The notes beneath the pieces are model-generated. The model ran no database searches, was not told the DNA's origin, and saw only the letters and a list, made by a program, of their open reading frames with translations. This document shows positions 53,287-62,600 of a stretch of DNA of 64,000 nucleotides, in pieces. Position numbers and translations under genes: made by a program. The DNA is taken from the NCBI RefSeq assembly GCF_001012825.1, contig NZ_LCZJ02000026.1:98761-162760 (forward strand). The letters run 5' to 3'. Numbering within the stretch: position 1 is the stretch's first letter; every line of letters begins with the position of its first letter. This stretch comes from Paenibacillus etheri. Its GTDB lineage: Bacteria > Bacillota > Bacilli > Paenibacillales > Paenibacillaceae.

Positions 53287-54036
53287 TTAATTGCCCACCA
53301 CTCTATACCAATATTGATATATCTCCTTAAATCCGAGCTTGTCATACAAAGCCGAAGCACCAGCATTCGCTTGTACAACCTGCAAAAAAGCGGTTGTTGC
53401 TCCCTGCGTCTTGCCCCAGTGTAGCAATGCAAGCAGTAATTGTTTCGCCATACCATGTCTACGCTGATCGGTAGCAGTGATAATATCAAAGAGACCTATG
53501 TATCCGTTCTGAATAATGCCCAGACCACAAGCGGTAGGAACACCGTCATTAAACAAAAGAATATAACCCTGCTGCAAAAGAGAAGCGGATAACATTCTAG
53601 TTAATGTGCTCCGATTCGCAACAGACAGCTCAGCAAGCTCAGTGAAGGCATTTAGCCACTCTTCCGTCAAGTTCTCCTGAATCTGTACCTGAAATCGAAG
53701 TTCAGAAGCAGCTAATCCCTCCAGGTCTAGTATCCTTACAGATGATGGCTCGACGATTGTGTATCCACGATCTGCAAGAACCTCGTCCAGGTTCGCAGGC
53801 TGAATATATGGCGTCATTTTAAATACTGGCTTTAGTCCAGCATCCTTATAATACTGCTCAGCAAGCTTAATTTGGTCTGTAAGATCAGCATGAGAGCTTT
53901 CAGTACCATATAACGGATTGACCGAATTAGCCCTTTTCGTATAACCAGCTGCTGTGCGCAGAACCCAGCCATTCAGGAGAACACTTTGCTCTGCTGGCCA
54001 AGTATTAAGTGTGATTTCTTCAATCGATTTATACAA
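53287..54036 (-). CDS. GNAT family N-acetyltransferase
   Basis: A 249-residue two-lobe GNAT. The acetyl-CoA loop is ATDQRRHGMAKQLLLALL, and ASALYDKLGFKEIY is the C-terminal signature. The N-terminal lobe (NGWVLRTAAGYTKRANSVNPL) is the type found in many amino-group acetyltransferases of Bacillales. The acceptor is unknown. The SD is AGGAGGAGATAACTTGT. It lies 15 bp downstream of the DUF6157 gene. Confidence 0.9.
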   Translation of the reverse strand: MYKSIEEITLNTWPAEQSVLLNGWVLRTAAGYTKRANSVNPLYGTESSHADLTDQIKLAEQYYKDAGLKPVFKMTPYIQPANLDEVLADRGYTIVEPSSVRILDLEGLAASELRFQVQIQENLTEEWLNAFTELAELSVANRSTLTRMLSASLLQQGYILLFNDGVPTACGLGIIQNGYIGLFDIITATDQRRHGMAKQLLLALLHWGKTQGATTAFLQVVQANAGASALYDKLGFKEIYQYWYRVVGN

Positions 54037-54051
54037 GTTATCTCCTCCTTA

Positions 54052-54477
54052 TTAGCCACGTTCCCGCTGATTACGCATCGCTGGCAGCAGCTTCACTGCT
54101 TCATCAGCACGCGAAGTAAAATAGTCGTATTCGGGAGACTCCTTGCCATAAATGGCTATTTTCCCCTCAGTATTGTAATGAACACCCCAGCCGAAACGCT
54201 TCGGAAGTAGAGATGCTCGTAAGCATGGATGGTTTCTGGAAAATAGTTCGTTCCATATTTCTTCCCTCTTGGTCACACGATCTTCTAGCGGAATTTGTTT
54301 ATGACGTACATGAACCTCGTACAGAAGTTCTTCATGATTGTATTTGTAAGGCCCATTCATAAGCAGCTCATATTGAATTACATGAGCAGGAGGGAGTGTA
54401 CGGCAAGACATCGGGGGGATTCCCGTTTCCTCAGGACAATCTTCTGCTACCCGGACGAAAGTGTTTGTATAACTCAT
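54052..54477 (-). CDS. DUF6157 family protein
   Basis: A 141-residue soluble protein. The order TNTFVRVAEDCPEETGIPP, IQYELLMNGPYKYNHEELLYEV, CLRASLLPKRFGWGVHYN and GKIAIYG matches the DUF6157 family as I remember it. No function is known. The ATG at 54477 follows AGAGGTG at about 6 nt; the frame can extend to 54567 but without an SD. Confidence 0.75.
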   Translation of the reverse strand: MSYTNTFVRVAEDCPEETGIPPMSCRTLPPAHVIQYELLMNGPYKYNHEELLYEVHVRHKQIPLEDRVTKREEIWNELFSRNHPCLRASLLPKRFGWGVHYNTEGKIAIYGKESPEYDYFTSRADEAVKLLPAMRNQRERG

Positions 54478-54581
54478 GTACATCACCTCTATTTTTAATT
54501 GAAATATATTCCTTCTATGATAATTCATAGTCCTATTATAAGCATAGCCGAATTTTATGAATTCCACTATAATTGCACGGC

Positions 54582-54620
54582 AAAAATCCGGAATCTCAAT
54601 CTCCTGGATTCCGGATTTTT
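54582..54620 (-). terminator. Strong terminator of the rpmG-zagA operon
   Basis: AAAAATCCGGAATC pairs perfectly with GATTCCGGATTTTT across an 11-nt loop. Confidence 0.95.
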
Positions 54621-54643
54621 ACCTGCTATTTCATACAGATTTT

Positions 54644-55855
54644 CTATTCCTCACCCGCTGCCGCAAGGAGTTCCTCAACTGGCCACGGAAGCGGATTATT
54701 AAACGTTGTCCAATCCTGTTTCAACTCATCTATCGTCAACAAACATCTATCCAATCTGGCTTCGATTTGTCCTCGATCCATACTTACACCGATAAACACG
54801 ATTTCATTCATTCGATCGCCCCATTGATTATCCCATTTGGCCTTCATTTCAGGTTCGCTTTCCAGTACTTCGAGCTGCTGATCTTCAGGCATTGTAGCTA
54901 GCCAGTAACCGGCAGGTCCGAACTGAATTGAAGGTCCAGCCTGACTGATGGTAGCTGCAAGATCGCCCTCCGCGGCCACCCAAACCACCCCTTTTGCTCT
55001 TACAACCTCTTCCGGCCAATTGCTGAAGAAAAAGCTTAATCTTTGTGGATGGAAGGGTGTTCTCCGGCGATAGACGAAAGAAGATATCCCGTATTCCTCC
55101 GTCTCAGGCGTATGCGACTCCTTATTCAGCTCAGTGATCCAACCGGAGGACAAGCTTGTTTTTTCAAAATCAAACAATCCAGTATTAAGAATCTCCTTCG
55201 GATCTACCACTCCGTTAACCGTACGGATCAACTTGGCGGTCGGCTGAAGTTTACGAAGCACAGCTTCAAGCTTGTTGAGCTCTTCTTCTTCCAGCAGATC
55301 ACATTTGTTAAGCAGCAACACATCACAAGTTTCAATCTGATCTATGAGCAAATCCACTATATCGCGAAAATCATCTTCGCCAGCCGTTTGACTACGATCC
55401 ATCAGACTATCGCCAGAAGAGAAGTCATGCCAGAATCGGCCCGCATCCACAACGGTAACCATCGTGTCTAATAGAGCAAGAGAAGTTAGATCGATACCCA
55501 GCTCGGGGTTCGCATAAGTAAAGGTCTGTGCCACCGGCACAGGCTCGCTAATGCCAGAGGATTCGATCAGGATGTAATCAAACCGCCCTTCTACAGCCAG
55601 CTTTTGCACTTCGACAATCAAATCATCACGAAGCGTACAACAGATACAACCATTGGACATTTCAACTAATTTCTCTTCCGTTCTGGAAAGTACATTACCA
55701 GACTTCACCAGATTGGCGTCTACATTCACTTCACTCATGTCATTTACAATAACGGCTACTTTGAGCCCGTCACGATTGTGTAAGACATGATTCAACAGCG
55801 TTGTTTTTCCGGATCCTAAGTATCCACTTAGTACGGTAACGGGAATCTTTTTCAT
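54644..55855 (-). CDS. zagA: ZagA-type CobW/COG0523 GTPase (zinc metallochaperone)
   Basis: A 403-residue G3E GTPase. The Walker A is GYLGSGKTTLLN, SNGCICCTLRDDL carries the CxCC metal motif, LIESSGISEPVPVA the switch II region, and LLNKCD the base-specificity motif. A CobW_C domain occupies the last 100 residues. In Bacillus ZagA (YciC) is induced by zinc starvation and delivers zinc to client enzymes. The ATG at 55855 has AGGAG 8 nt upstream. It is second in an operon behind a zinc-independent L33 gene and a perfect Zur box. Confidence 0.9.
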   Translation of the reverse strand: MKKIPVTVLSGYLGSGKTTLLNHVLHNRDGLKVAVIVNDMSEVNVDANLVKSGNVLSRTEEKLVEMSNGCICCTLRDDLIVEVQKLAVEGRFDYILIESSGISEPVPVAQTFTYANPELGIDLTSLALLDTMVTVVDAGRFWHDFSSGDSLMDRSQTAGEDDFRDIVDLLIDQIETCDVLLLNKCDLLEEEELNKLEAVLRKLQPTAKLIRTVNGVVDPKEILNTGLFDFEKTSLSSGWITELNKESHTPETEEYGISSFVYRRRTPFHPQRLSFFFSNWPEEVVRAKGVVWVAAEGDLAATISQAGPSIQFGPAGYWLATMPEDQQLEVLESEPEMKAKWDNQWGDRMNEIVFIGVSMDRGQIEARLDRCLLTIDELKQDWTTFNNPLPWPVEELLAAAGEE

Positions 55856-55905
55856 AAACCACACTCCTATATTTGTTAAAGCTCAAAATTTTAATACTAC
55901 GGTTC

Positions 55906-56055
55906 TTACCGTGTTTCGCGATGTAATGTAACTTTTTTCAGACGTGGACAATATTTCTTCATTTCCATACGACCCGGATGATTTCGCTTATTCTTGGTAG
56001 TGGTATAGTTGCGATCTCCAGTCTCCGTACATGCCAAAGTAATGATTACTCTCAT
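55906..56055 (-). CDS. rpmG: Ribosomal protein L33, cysteine-depleted (C-minus) paralogue
   Basis: A 49-residue L33. [20 protein letters not shown] and [17 protein letters not shown] show that each of the two zinc-binding CxxC pairs of ordinary L33 has lost its second cysteine (CTET and CPRL), so the protein should not hold zinc. Such paralogues replace the zinc form during zinc starvation and free zinc. The ATG follows AAAGGAGATGAAACG. It is first gene of the operon; the Zur box is 19 bp upstream of the start. Confidence 0.93.
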   Translation of the reverse strand: MRVIITLACTETGDRNYTTTKNKRNHPGRMEMKKYCPRLKKVTLHRETR

Positions 56056-56073
56056 CGTTTCATCTCCTTTTTT

Positions 56074-56093
56074 AAATCGTAATAATTACGATT
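56074..56093 (-). promoter_or_regulatory. Zur box
   Basis: AAATCGTAATAATTACGATT contains the perfect palindrome ATCGTAAT-A-ATTACGAT, the core of the Bacillus Zur operator. It sits at about the transcription start, as expected for repression by zinc-loaded Zur. Confidence 0.92.
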
Positions 56094-56098
56094 AACAT

Positions 56099-56128
56099 AT
56101 CGTACACGTTTTATTCACAATCTGTCAA
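56099..56128 (-). promoter_or_regulatory. SigA promoter of the rpmG-zagA operon
   Basis: On the minus strand a perfect TTGACA (56123-56128) is followed after 18 bp by TACGAT (56099-56104). The predicted start is near 56092, inside the Zur box. Confidence 0.75.
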
Positions 56129-56255
56129 CTATGATCTTGTAAAAATTCCAACTCTCTTAATTTTGTGGTCTTTCTTGCGGACAAATCACGTATAGATGGA
56201 AATATAAAAATATGATTCTTGTAATTCCAAGAGAATCAGGCAGGAGTCGAGATCA

Positions 56256-57284
56256 ATGAAGATACCAGTAATTATTTTGAGCGGGTTTCTGGGGAGCGGG
56301 AAGACAACTCTGCTGTTGTCCCTGCTGAAAGAGAGCAAGGTAAGAGGTCTGAACCCTGGCGTAGTCATGAATGAGCTGGGTAAGAGAGATGTAGACGGGT
56401 ATATTCTGCAAGAGCACACGGGTACAACCGTCACTAAGCTGCTGGATGGATGCGTATGCTGTAGCCGTAAAGAGGATCTGGCAGATAGCCTGCTGGTACT
56501 GCTGAGAGGGCGCCCTGATGCTATTTATATCGAGCTTACTGGCGTCGCGAATCCAGAAGAAATTGCCAAAACACTACAAGAAACCGCTCTACAGGAAAGG
56601 GTCGAATTGCATTTTACGATTACCTTATTGGATGCAGAAAACGCCTTGGAATATAACAGCAGACTCTCCTCTGACAAACAACTGGTTCGTACCCTTCGCA
56701 AGCAGTTGTCCACCGCTGATCTCATTGTCGTTAATAAGAGCGATCTTGTGGAACCCGAAACCTTATGGCGAATTGAAAAGGGAGTTCGAAAGCAAAATTC
56801 AGAGGCTGAAATCGTATATACCCATTACAGCGAGATCAACCTTTCTCCGATATTATCAGGAATCATCCCACGTAAAATCATCGCCCCTGCGCCACAACGA
56901 GCACCTCAAACCTTTAAAGGCGCAACACTTAAGCAAATGAATTCAGAACAGGGAGCTACAGCTGTAAAAGAACGGCAAGAGGAGCCCCATGCTTCTTTTT
57001 CCCAAGTGACCGCCATCACGTTAACCATCCCGCAAGCAGGGACTACAATGCCTTCTAAAGAACGGATAGAGGCTTTCTTCCAAGAATGGGGTGACAACCT
57101 GCTCCGTGCCAAAGGGCATATCCTTTTGTCCGAACAGGAACCGGTTCAACTCGTCCAATATGCGGGAATGCGTACGAGCTGGGAGGCGTCACGTTACCCC
57201 GGAATGCCTTATGTGGTATTCATAGGGATAAATTTAGATGAGGAACTGCTGGCAGATCGGTGGAACGCCTTATTCGCACCTTGA
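56256..57284 (+). CDS. CobW/COG0523 GTPase, second paralogue
   Basis: A 342-residue G3E GTPase. GFLGSGKTTLLLSLL is the Walker A, DGCVCCSRKEDL the CxCC motif, YIELTGVANPEEIA switch II, and VVNKSDLVEP the NKxD motif; a shorter CobW_C domain ends the protein. The sequence differs clearly from the ZagA-type paralogue. It heads a rightward operon with two membrane proteins, overlapping the next by 25 bp. The SD is CAGGAG about 11 nt before the ATG. A TGATTCT...AGAATCA inverted repeat lies in its leader. The metal is unknown. Confidence 0.88.
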   Translation: MKIPVIILSGFLGSGKTTLLLSLLKESKVRGLNPGVVMNELGKRDVDGYILQEHTGTTVTKLLDGCVCCSRKEDLADSLLVLLRGRPDAIYIELTGVANPEEIAKTLQETALQERVELHFTITLLDAENALEYNSRLSSDKQLVRTLRKQLSTADLIVVNKSDLVEPETLWRIEKGVRKQNSEAEIVYTHYSEINLSPILSGIIPRKIIAPAPQRAPQTFKGATLKQMNSEQGATAVKERQEEPHASFSQVTAITLTIPQAGTTMPSKERIEAFFQEWGDNLLRAKGHILLSEQEPVQLVQYAGMRTSWEASRYPGMPYVVFIGINLDEELLADRWNALFAP

Positions 57285-58261
57285 CTACCCTATCCCCATT
57301 AAAAATACTGCCGCTGCTTCTACCGATCTCATTCCTGATTATCGTTGGTTTTATATGGGTGCCAGAGCTACTAGATAACGCGTACATTGACACGTTCAAA
57401 ATCGGCTTTATCGGGATTTTGCTGGAAGCCTTGCCGTTTGTGTTAGCAGGAGCTTTATTATCTTCGCTGCTTCGCGTCTTTATCCCGGATGAAATGATCT
57501 CCCGTTGGATTCCACGGCAGGCGCTTCCGGCCATTTTATTCGCTTGCCTGCTCGGAATTATTTTTCCGGTATGTGAATGCGGAATGATCCCTCTCGTCCG
57601 CCGACTAATCCATAAGGGGATGCCTGTCTACGTGGCGATCGTGTTTATTTTATCCGGACCGATCCTAAATCCAGTCGTCTATGGAGCAACACTTACGGCA
57701 TTTCGCAACCACTCGGAACTGGCCTATGCCCGGATGGGTCTAGCTTTTGCAGTCGCCTGTATCATAGGCTTAATTATCTACGCAACAGTAAAAAAGTCCC
57801 CGATACGCCTAAGCGTTCAGCGCGAAACCGATAACACTCATCATAATAATTCTCGCGGAGGAAAGTTAGCCGCTGTCTTCGTGCATACCTCGGATGAGTT
57901 TTTTGAGATGGGAAAATACTTAATCATCGGCTGCCTTTTGACCGCTGGTATTCAGACGTTTATGGTTCAGGACAGTCTGGCTGCGATCGGAGATAAGCCG
58001 CTCGGGTCTTATTTTTTCATGATGGGACTGGCATTTGTGCTTTCGCTCTGTTCCACCTCAGATGCCTTTGTAGCCTCCACCTTTGTACATTCTTTTCCGG
58101 CAGGAGCACTGCTCGCTTTTATGGTATTTGGGCCGATGCTGGATTTCAAAAATTCATTGATGTTACTCTCACTGTTTAAGACCAAATTTGCGCTTTATTT
58201 GTTCTTTCTTATCTTTTCGAGCGTATTTATCGGAGCGGTCCTCATGTCCATATGGCTGTAA
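57260..58261 (+). CDS. Permease, DUF318 / YcgR type
   Basis: A 333-residue membrane protein with about eight to nine helices in two blocks. Signatures are IFPVCECGMIPLVRRL (CxCG in a membrane helix), ILSGPILNPVVYG, and LCSTSDAFVA in the second half. This is the SO_0444/ArsP-like permease family, proposed to move a metal or thiolate compound. The GTG start at 57260 lies inside the end of the CobW gene, so translation is coupled. Confidence 0.87.
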   Translation: MERLIRTLTTLSPLKILPLLLPISFLIIVGFIWVPELLDNAYIDTFKIGFIGILLEALPFVLAGALLSSLLRVFIPDEMISRWIPRQALPAILFACLLGIIFPVCECGMIPLVRRLIHKGMPVYVAIVFILSGPILNPVVYGATLTAFRNHSELAYARMGLAFAVACIIGLIIYATVKKSPIRLSVQRETDNTHHNNSRGGKLAAVFVHTSDEFFEMGKYLIIGCLLTAGIQTFMVQDSLAAIGDKPLGSYFFMMGLAFVLSLCSTSDAFVASTFVHSFPAGALLAFMVFGPMLDFKNSLMLLSLFKTKFALYLFFLIFSSVFIGAVLMSIWL

Positions 58262-58309
58262 ACATAGAGGTGGCAAGCAGCTGCTTACCGCATTGTTAGG
58301 AGGAAGAGC

Positions 58310-59185
58310 ATGAATGACTCTCGAAGCATCCGATTTCACTATTTGTTAAGGGCGGTCATTCTGCTCGCCTTCGCTCTCTATATCGGGCATCTAGTGCAGC
58401 AGGACGCTTTGCATTATTATGTAGCGCCCAAGCTAGCACGCTGGGTTCAGTTATGTCCGATTCCTCTGACACTTATGGCGCTCAGCTTGGCCATTCAAGC
58501 CTTATTTGGTAAGGGAAGCGTGCTATGTGACTGCGAGCATCGGCTTCCACATTCCATATTTAAAAGCACAGCGCTCTATGGATTATTCCTGTTTCCACTG
58601 CTGCTTGGATTTGCACTTCCTGATCGTGCCTTGGGAAGTATGGCCGCTAGCAAAAAAGGGATTTCGTTCTCCTCATTACCATCAGAAACTAACAACGCTG
58701 TTAGATTCGAATCGATTGATCCTTATCATGAGGAGCTCACCGAGCTAGCTAAGATTCTATATGCGCAGCCTACTATCCCTGTGTATTCTGCTATTTTCTC
58801 TGAAACGCTAGGTGCTATTGACTTGTATAAACAGCAATTTGAAGGCAAAGAAATTTCCGTTTCCGGTTTTTTATATCGCGATGACAGCGAAATGCCAGAG
58901 AGTGCTTTTGCCATTGGCAGATTTCTGGTTCAGTGCTGCACCGCCGATGCTACTCCGTTTGGGATGTTGGTTGATTCCGGCAAACTAAAAAGCTTGCCCA
59001 CCGATACCTGGATAGAGGTCCGGGGCAAGCTTCAAGTTGTGCAATACAAAGGCCAAGAAATGATGCAAATACGCGCAGAAGCAATTACACCTATCGCGCA
59101 ACCAACAACACCATACATATACACGAGTGCTGACTCCATAACTGCATGGAAAGCTTTGCAGATTACGGCCAACCCTACTAAATAA
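58310..59185 (+). CDS. TIGR03943 (YcgQ-type) permease subunit
   Basis: A 291-residue protein. Two N-terminal helices, a DCEHRLPH loop and further hydrophobic helices (to about residue 105) are followed by an extracytoplasmic domain with OB-like strands (GKEISVSGFLYRDD, TWIEVRGKLQVVQYKGQEM) and a CCTADATPFG motif. It always pairs with YcgR-type permeases. The SD is GTTAGGAGGAAGAGC. It is last gene of the operon and overlaps the convergent NusG-II gene by 8 bp. Confidence 0.87.
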   Translation: MNDSRSIRFHYLLRAVILLAFALYIGHLVQQDALHYYVAPKLARWVQLCPIPLTLMALSLAIQALFGKGSVLCDCEHRLPHSIFKSTALYGLFLFPLLLGFALPDRALGSMAASKKGISFSSLPSETNNAVRFESIDPYHEELTELAKILYAQPTIPVYSAIFSETLGAIDLYKQQFEGKEISVSGFLYRDDSEMPESAFAIGRFLVQCCTADATPFGMLVDSGKLKSLPTDTWIEVRGKLQVVQYKGQEMMQIRAEAITPIAQPTTPYIYTSADSITAWKALQITANPTK

Positions 59186-59582
59186 TTGCGTCCAGCTCAT
59201 CTTCATCATTCACAGATCGGTTAGGGTTAAATACTTCAACCATTATACGGGCCGGTATACAGATGATTTGCTGCTTTGGCCTAGAAATAAACCCCATTTC
59301 CAAAGCGATTCGTAAAGGAGCGTCAGAATACGTCATTTGGATCCCGTAATCAAATACCTTTAAGGTATTGTGACCAAACTTCGTTTGAATATCTATAATT
59401 TGCTCTTCTTTAGTCAAAGAAACGGTCTTGTATTCCTTACCATCGACCGTTATTATAGCTTTCAAATCTCCTTGTTGATACTGTTCATTGTGGGTGTCCC
59501 ACCACTTAATTCCGTAAATCAAACCGGCTGCGAATAGAGCTAAAAAAATAATTACAAAATCGCCACGCTTCATCTTTAACAA
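59178..59582 (-). CDS. NusG domain II-containing protein
   Basis: A 134-residue protein. An N-terminal membrane anchor (DFVIIFLALFAAGLIYGI) is followed by a NusG_II (PF07009) beta-domain with the family ending PLRIALEMGFISRPKQQIICIPARIMVEV. Outside the membrane it may act with redox or metal systems, but no function is proven. The TTG at 59582 has AAAGGG at 8 nt; an ATG three codons on is possible. A Zur-like palindrome lies 30 bp upstream. Confidence 0.85.
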   Translation of the reverse strand: MLKMKRGDFVIIFLALFAAGLIYGIKWWDTHNEQYQQGDLKAIITVDGKEYKTVSLTKEEQIIDIQTKFGHNTLKVFDYGIQMTYSDAPLRIALEMGFISRPKQQIICIPARIMVEVFNPNRSVNDEDELDAII

Positions 59583-59608
59583 GGTATGGACCCTTTCATC
59601 GACAACAT

Positions 59609-59629
59609 ATTCGTAATAATTACGTCAAT
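59609..59629 (-). promoter_or_regulatory. Candidate second Zur box
   Basis: The perfect 13-bp core CGTAATAATTACG (59612-59624) equals the core of the box at 56.08 kb, but the outer A-T and A-T flanks are not conserved (TTCG... and ...CGTC). It lies between the hybrid kinase stop and the NusG-II start. Confidence 0.5.
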
Positions 59630-59643
59630 GATACTCCTCATCC

Positions 59644-62600
59644 TTAACGAATCCGAGTAGACCCATCTTTTAATACCCTGTCGAGCTCCTTTATCGAGAT
59701 AGGCTTGGAAATGAAATCCTGCATTCCTGCACTCAGACACATCTCTCTATCTTCATTTCTGGCAAAGGCAGTGGCCGCAATAATAATAGGATACAACCCC
59801 AGCTTCTCACGTATGATTCCCGTTGCTTCAATCCCGTCCATAATAGGCATCTGAACATCCATAAATACAAGATCATAATCCTTGGACAGCACAGCTCGAA
59901 CCGCTTCCTCGCCATTAGATGCAATGTCAGGGACGTATCCCCTCTTCTTCAGATAAGCCTGCATCAGTTGCTGATTCACAGGATGATCTTCAGCGATGAG
60001 AATGGACATCGGTCCATATTCTCCCTTATCAGATGCTTTGGCGTTAGGTTTATTGCTTTTGTCTGCATCCACTGAAGGGTGAAGTGTAACCTTCTGATTC
60101 CATTCCTCTTTCGGCAAAGAGACCTCCACTGTGAAAAAGAACTCTGAGCCATGTTCCTCACAACTCCTCACACCAATCGTTCCTCCGAGCAGCTCCACCA
60201 GCTTTTTGCTAATGGCCAGTCCAAGTCCTGTTCCGCCATATTTACGATTGATGGAAGGATGCAATTGCGAAAACGACTGGAACAATAACCCTTGGCTGGC
60301 AACCGGGATCCCCAGACCTGTATCTTTAACTATAAATTTAACGATAATATTTCCTGACTTTTGTGATGCTTCCAGGCTGGCAGAAATACTGATTTCACCT
60401 GTCTCTGTAAATTTCACCGCATTCCCGACTAAGTTCACAAGAATTTGGCGCAATCTCGCCTCATCCGTCACAATGACAAATGGAAGATCAGGTGCAATAT
60501 CGATAGTCAATAACAACCCTTTCTCTTTGACCTTCGGATAGAATAGCTCACTAACGTTCTGAATCACTTCACGCAAATCCACCATTTGCAGTTCAAGGGT
60601 CATCATGCCTGCTTCAATTTTGCTGAAATCCAGGACTTCATTCAAAATATGAAGCAATGCTTCTCCACTACTGTTAATGATTTGCGTGTAGTAGCTCTGT
60701 TCTTCATTCAGCTCTGTACCTGAGAGCAAGTCTGCCATTCCTATAATGCCGTTCATAGGCGTACGCAGCTCATGACTCATGATCGCTAGAAACTCCGATT
60801 TAGCCCGATCCGCTTCCTCAGCAGACTCCTTAGCTCGCACAATCTCCTTCTCTTCTGTGATATCTCGGAAAACCACTACAGCCCCGATCCGCTCTTCTCC
60901 ATCAAAAAGAGGAGTCATGCGATATCTGACCAAAAAGCTGGAACCATCTTGCCTCCAAAACACACCCTCCTTCTCTTCGAAAGAACGATTATTTAAGTGC
61001 GAGGGAATCAGCGTCTTCTGAATGCCCAAGAATGGCTCATTATCCAGCCAAGTCTGATGAATCGCATGGAATTTGCTGTTCAACCATTCCGTTGGATCGT
61101 ATCCTAGCATAGTAATGGCCGCTGGATTGATGAACATCGTATCCCCTTCAAGGTTCATACCAAATATACCTTCAGATACCGAATTCAATATTAAAGCATG
61201 CTCGTTACTTAACTTCTCTATTTCTTCAAAATGCCGCGCCCGTTCCGCAATGTCCCGGGTTACGCACACCAGCTCCAGCCCTCCAAAGGTCTCCGAGTAG
61301 ATGTATCGAAGTGTTGTCTCCGTCCAAATGTAAGTTCCATCTTTGCATAGAAACCGAAAGGTCACAGGCTCAAGCTTCTTCCCTTCCATACAACTGCTAA
61401 GATAGGACACCACCTTCTCCTTGTCCTCAGGATGTATGTAATCTATACCTCTCGTTTCGTACATTTCTTCCGGCGTATAGCCGAACATAGTCTGGCAAAT
61501 AGGTGATGCATACAAATAGGTGAGATGTCCGTCCGCTGTATTTCGTGAAATGAAATCCATTGAATTTTCCGAAAGGAGACGGTAATTCTGCTCACTGTCA
61601 CGCAGCTGTTCCTCCATTCGATAACGTTCGGTCACATTCTGGGCTATTCCGCTGATCTGTAGTACTCTTCCTTCTTCATCTTTAAGCACTTCCCAGTGCG
61701 CATCCAGAAATTTCAATATCCCATCCGCACTCTTAATTCGAACCATAGCTTCGCCATTCGTCCCATTCGCAATAGATTGACGAACTAGCTTTTCAAGTCT
61801 TGTGAAATCATCTGGATCAATACAGGAAAGAACACGTTTGTAATCAAAATAGGAATGACTGTTGTCGTCCAGTGAAAAACCGAAAATGTTACGCATCTCT
61901 CTCGAAACCGTCAACCGCTTTTTATTCGCATCCCATTCCCAAGATCCCATTTGTGCAAGATATTGGGCTTTCGCCAGCATATCCTCATATTTCTTACGCT
62001 GCGTAATATCACGGCCGATGGTTAATATCTGCTTGATTTGCCCTTGCTCATCACGTACCACCTGTGAACTGCTCTCGATCCACAAATAATGTCCGTCCTT
62101 ATGCCGGGCTCTTCGTGTATATACTTCCGTATCTGAATAGAGCTTTCCGTGTTCGGTCATCTCTATGGCGTCATCTACGTGATAATACTCAGGTCTTTTC
62201 GTGCCTATCATTTCATCGGGAGGATATCCCAGTAACAACTCCACTGAAGGAGAAACGTAGTGCAGTGTACCGTCCGGTTCGCCAAAAGAGAGCATATCCG
62301 GCGTATTTTGTGTGATCAAATTATATAAATGTTGGTCTTCCTGAATCTTATCCTCAGCAAGCTTCCGGTCTGTAATATCCGTTAGTTCTGAGATCAAGAC
62401 AAGAGGTTCACTAGAATTCTCCTGAAGAATCAGAAATATATGTTGTGCTACCCAGATCATCCCGCCATCCTTACATAAGAACCGTCTTTCTAACTCAATA
62501 GCGGTCCCAGGATCTGTCAAGAGATTATTCAAGATAACGTAATGATCATCATTCGTCTTATCGTCTGGGTAAATAAGATCTAAATAGTGCATATTCAAGA

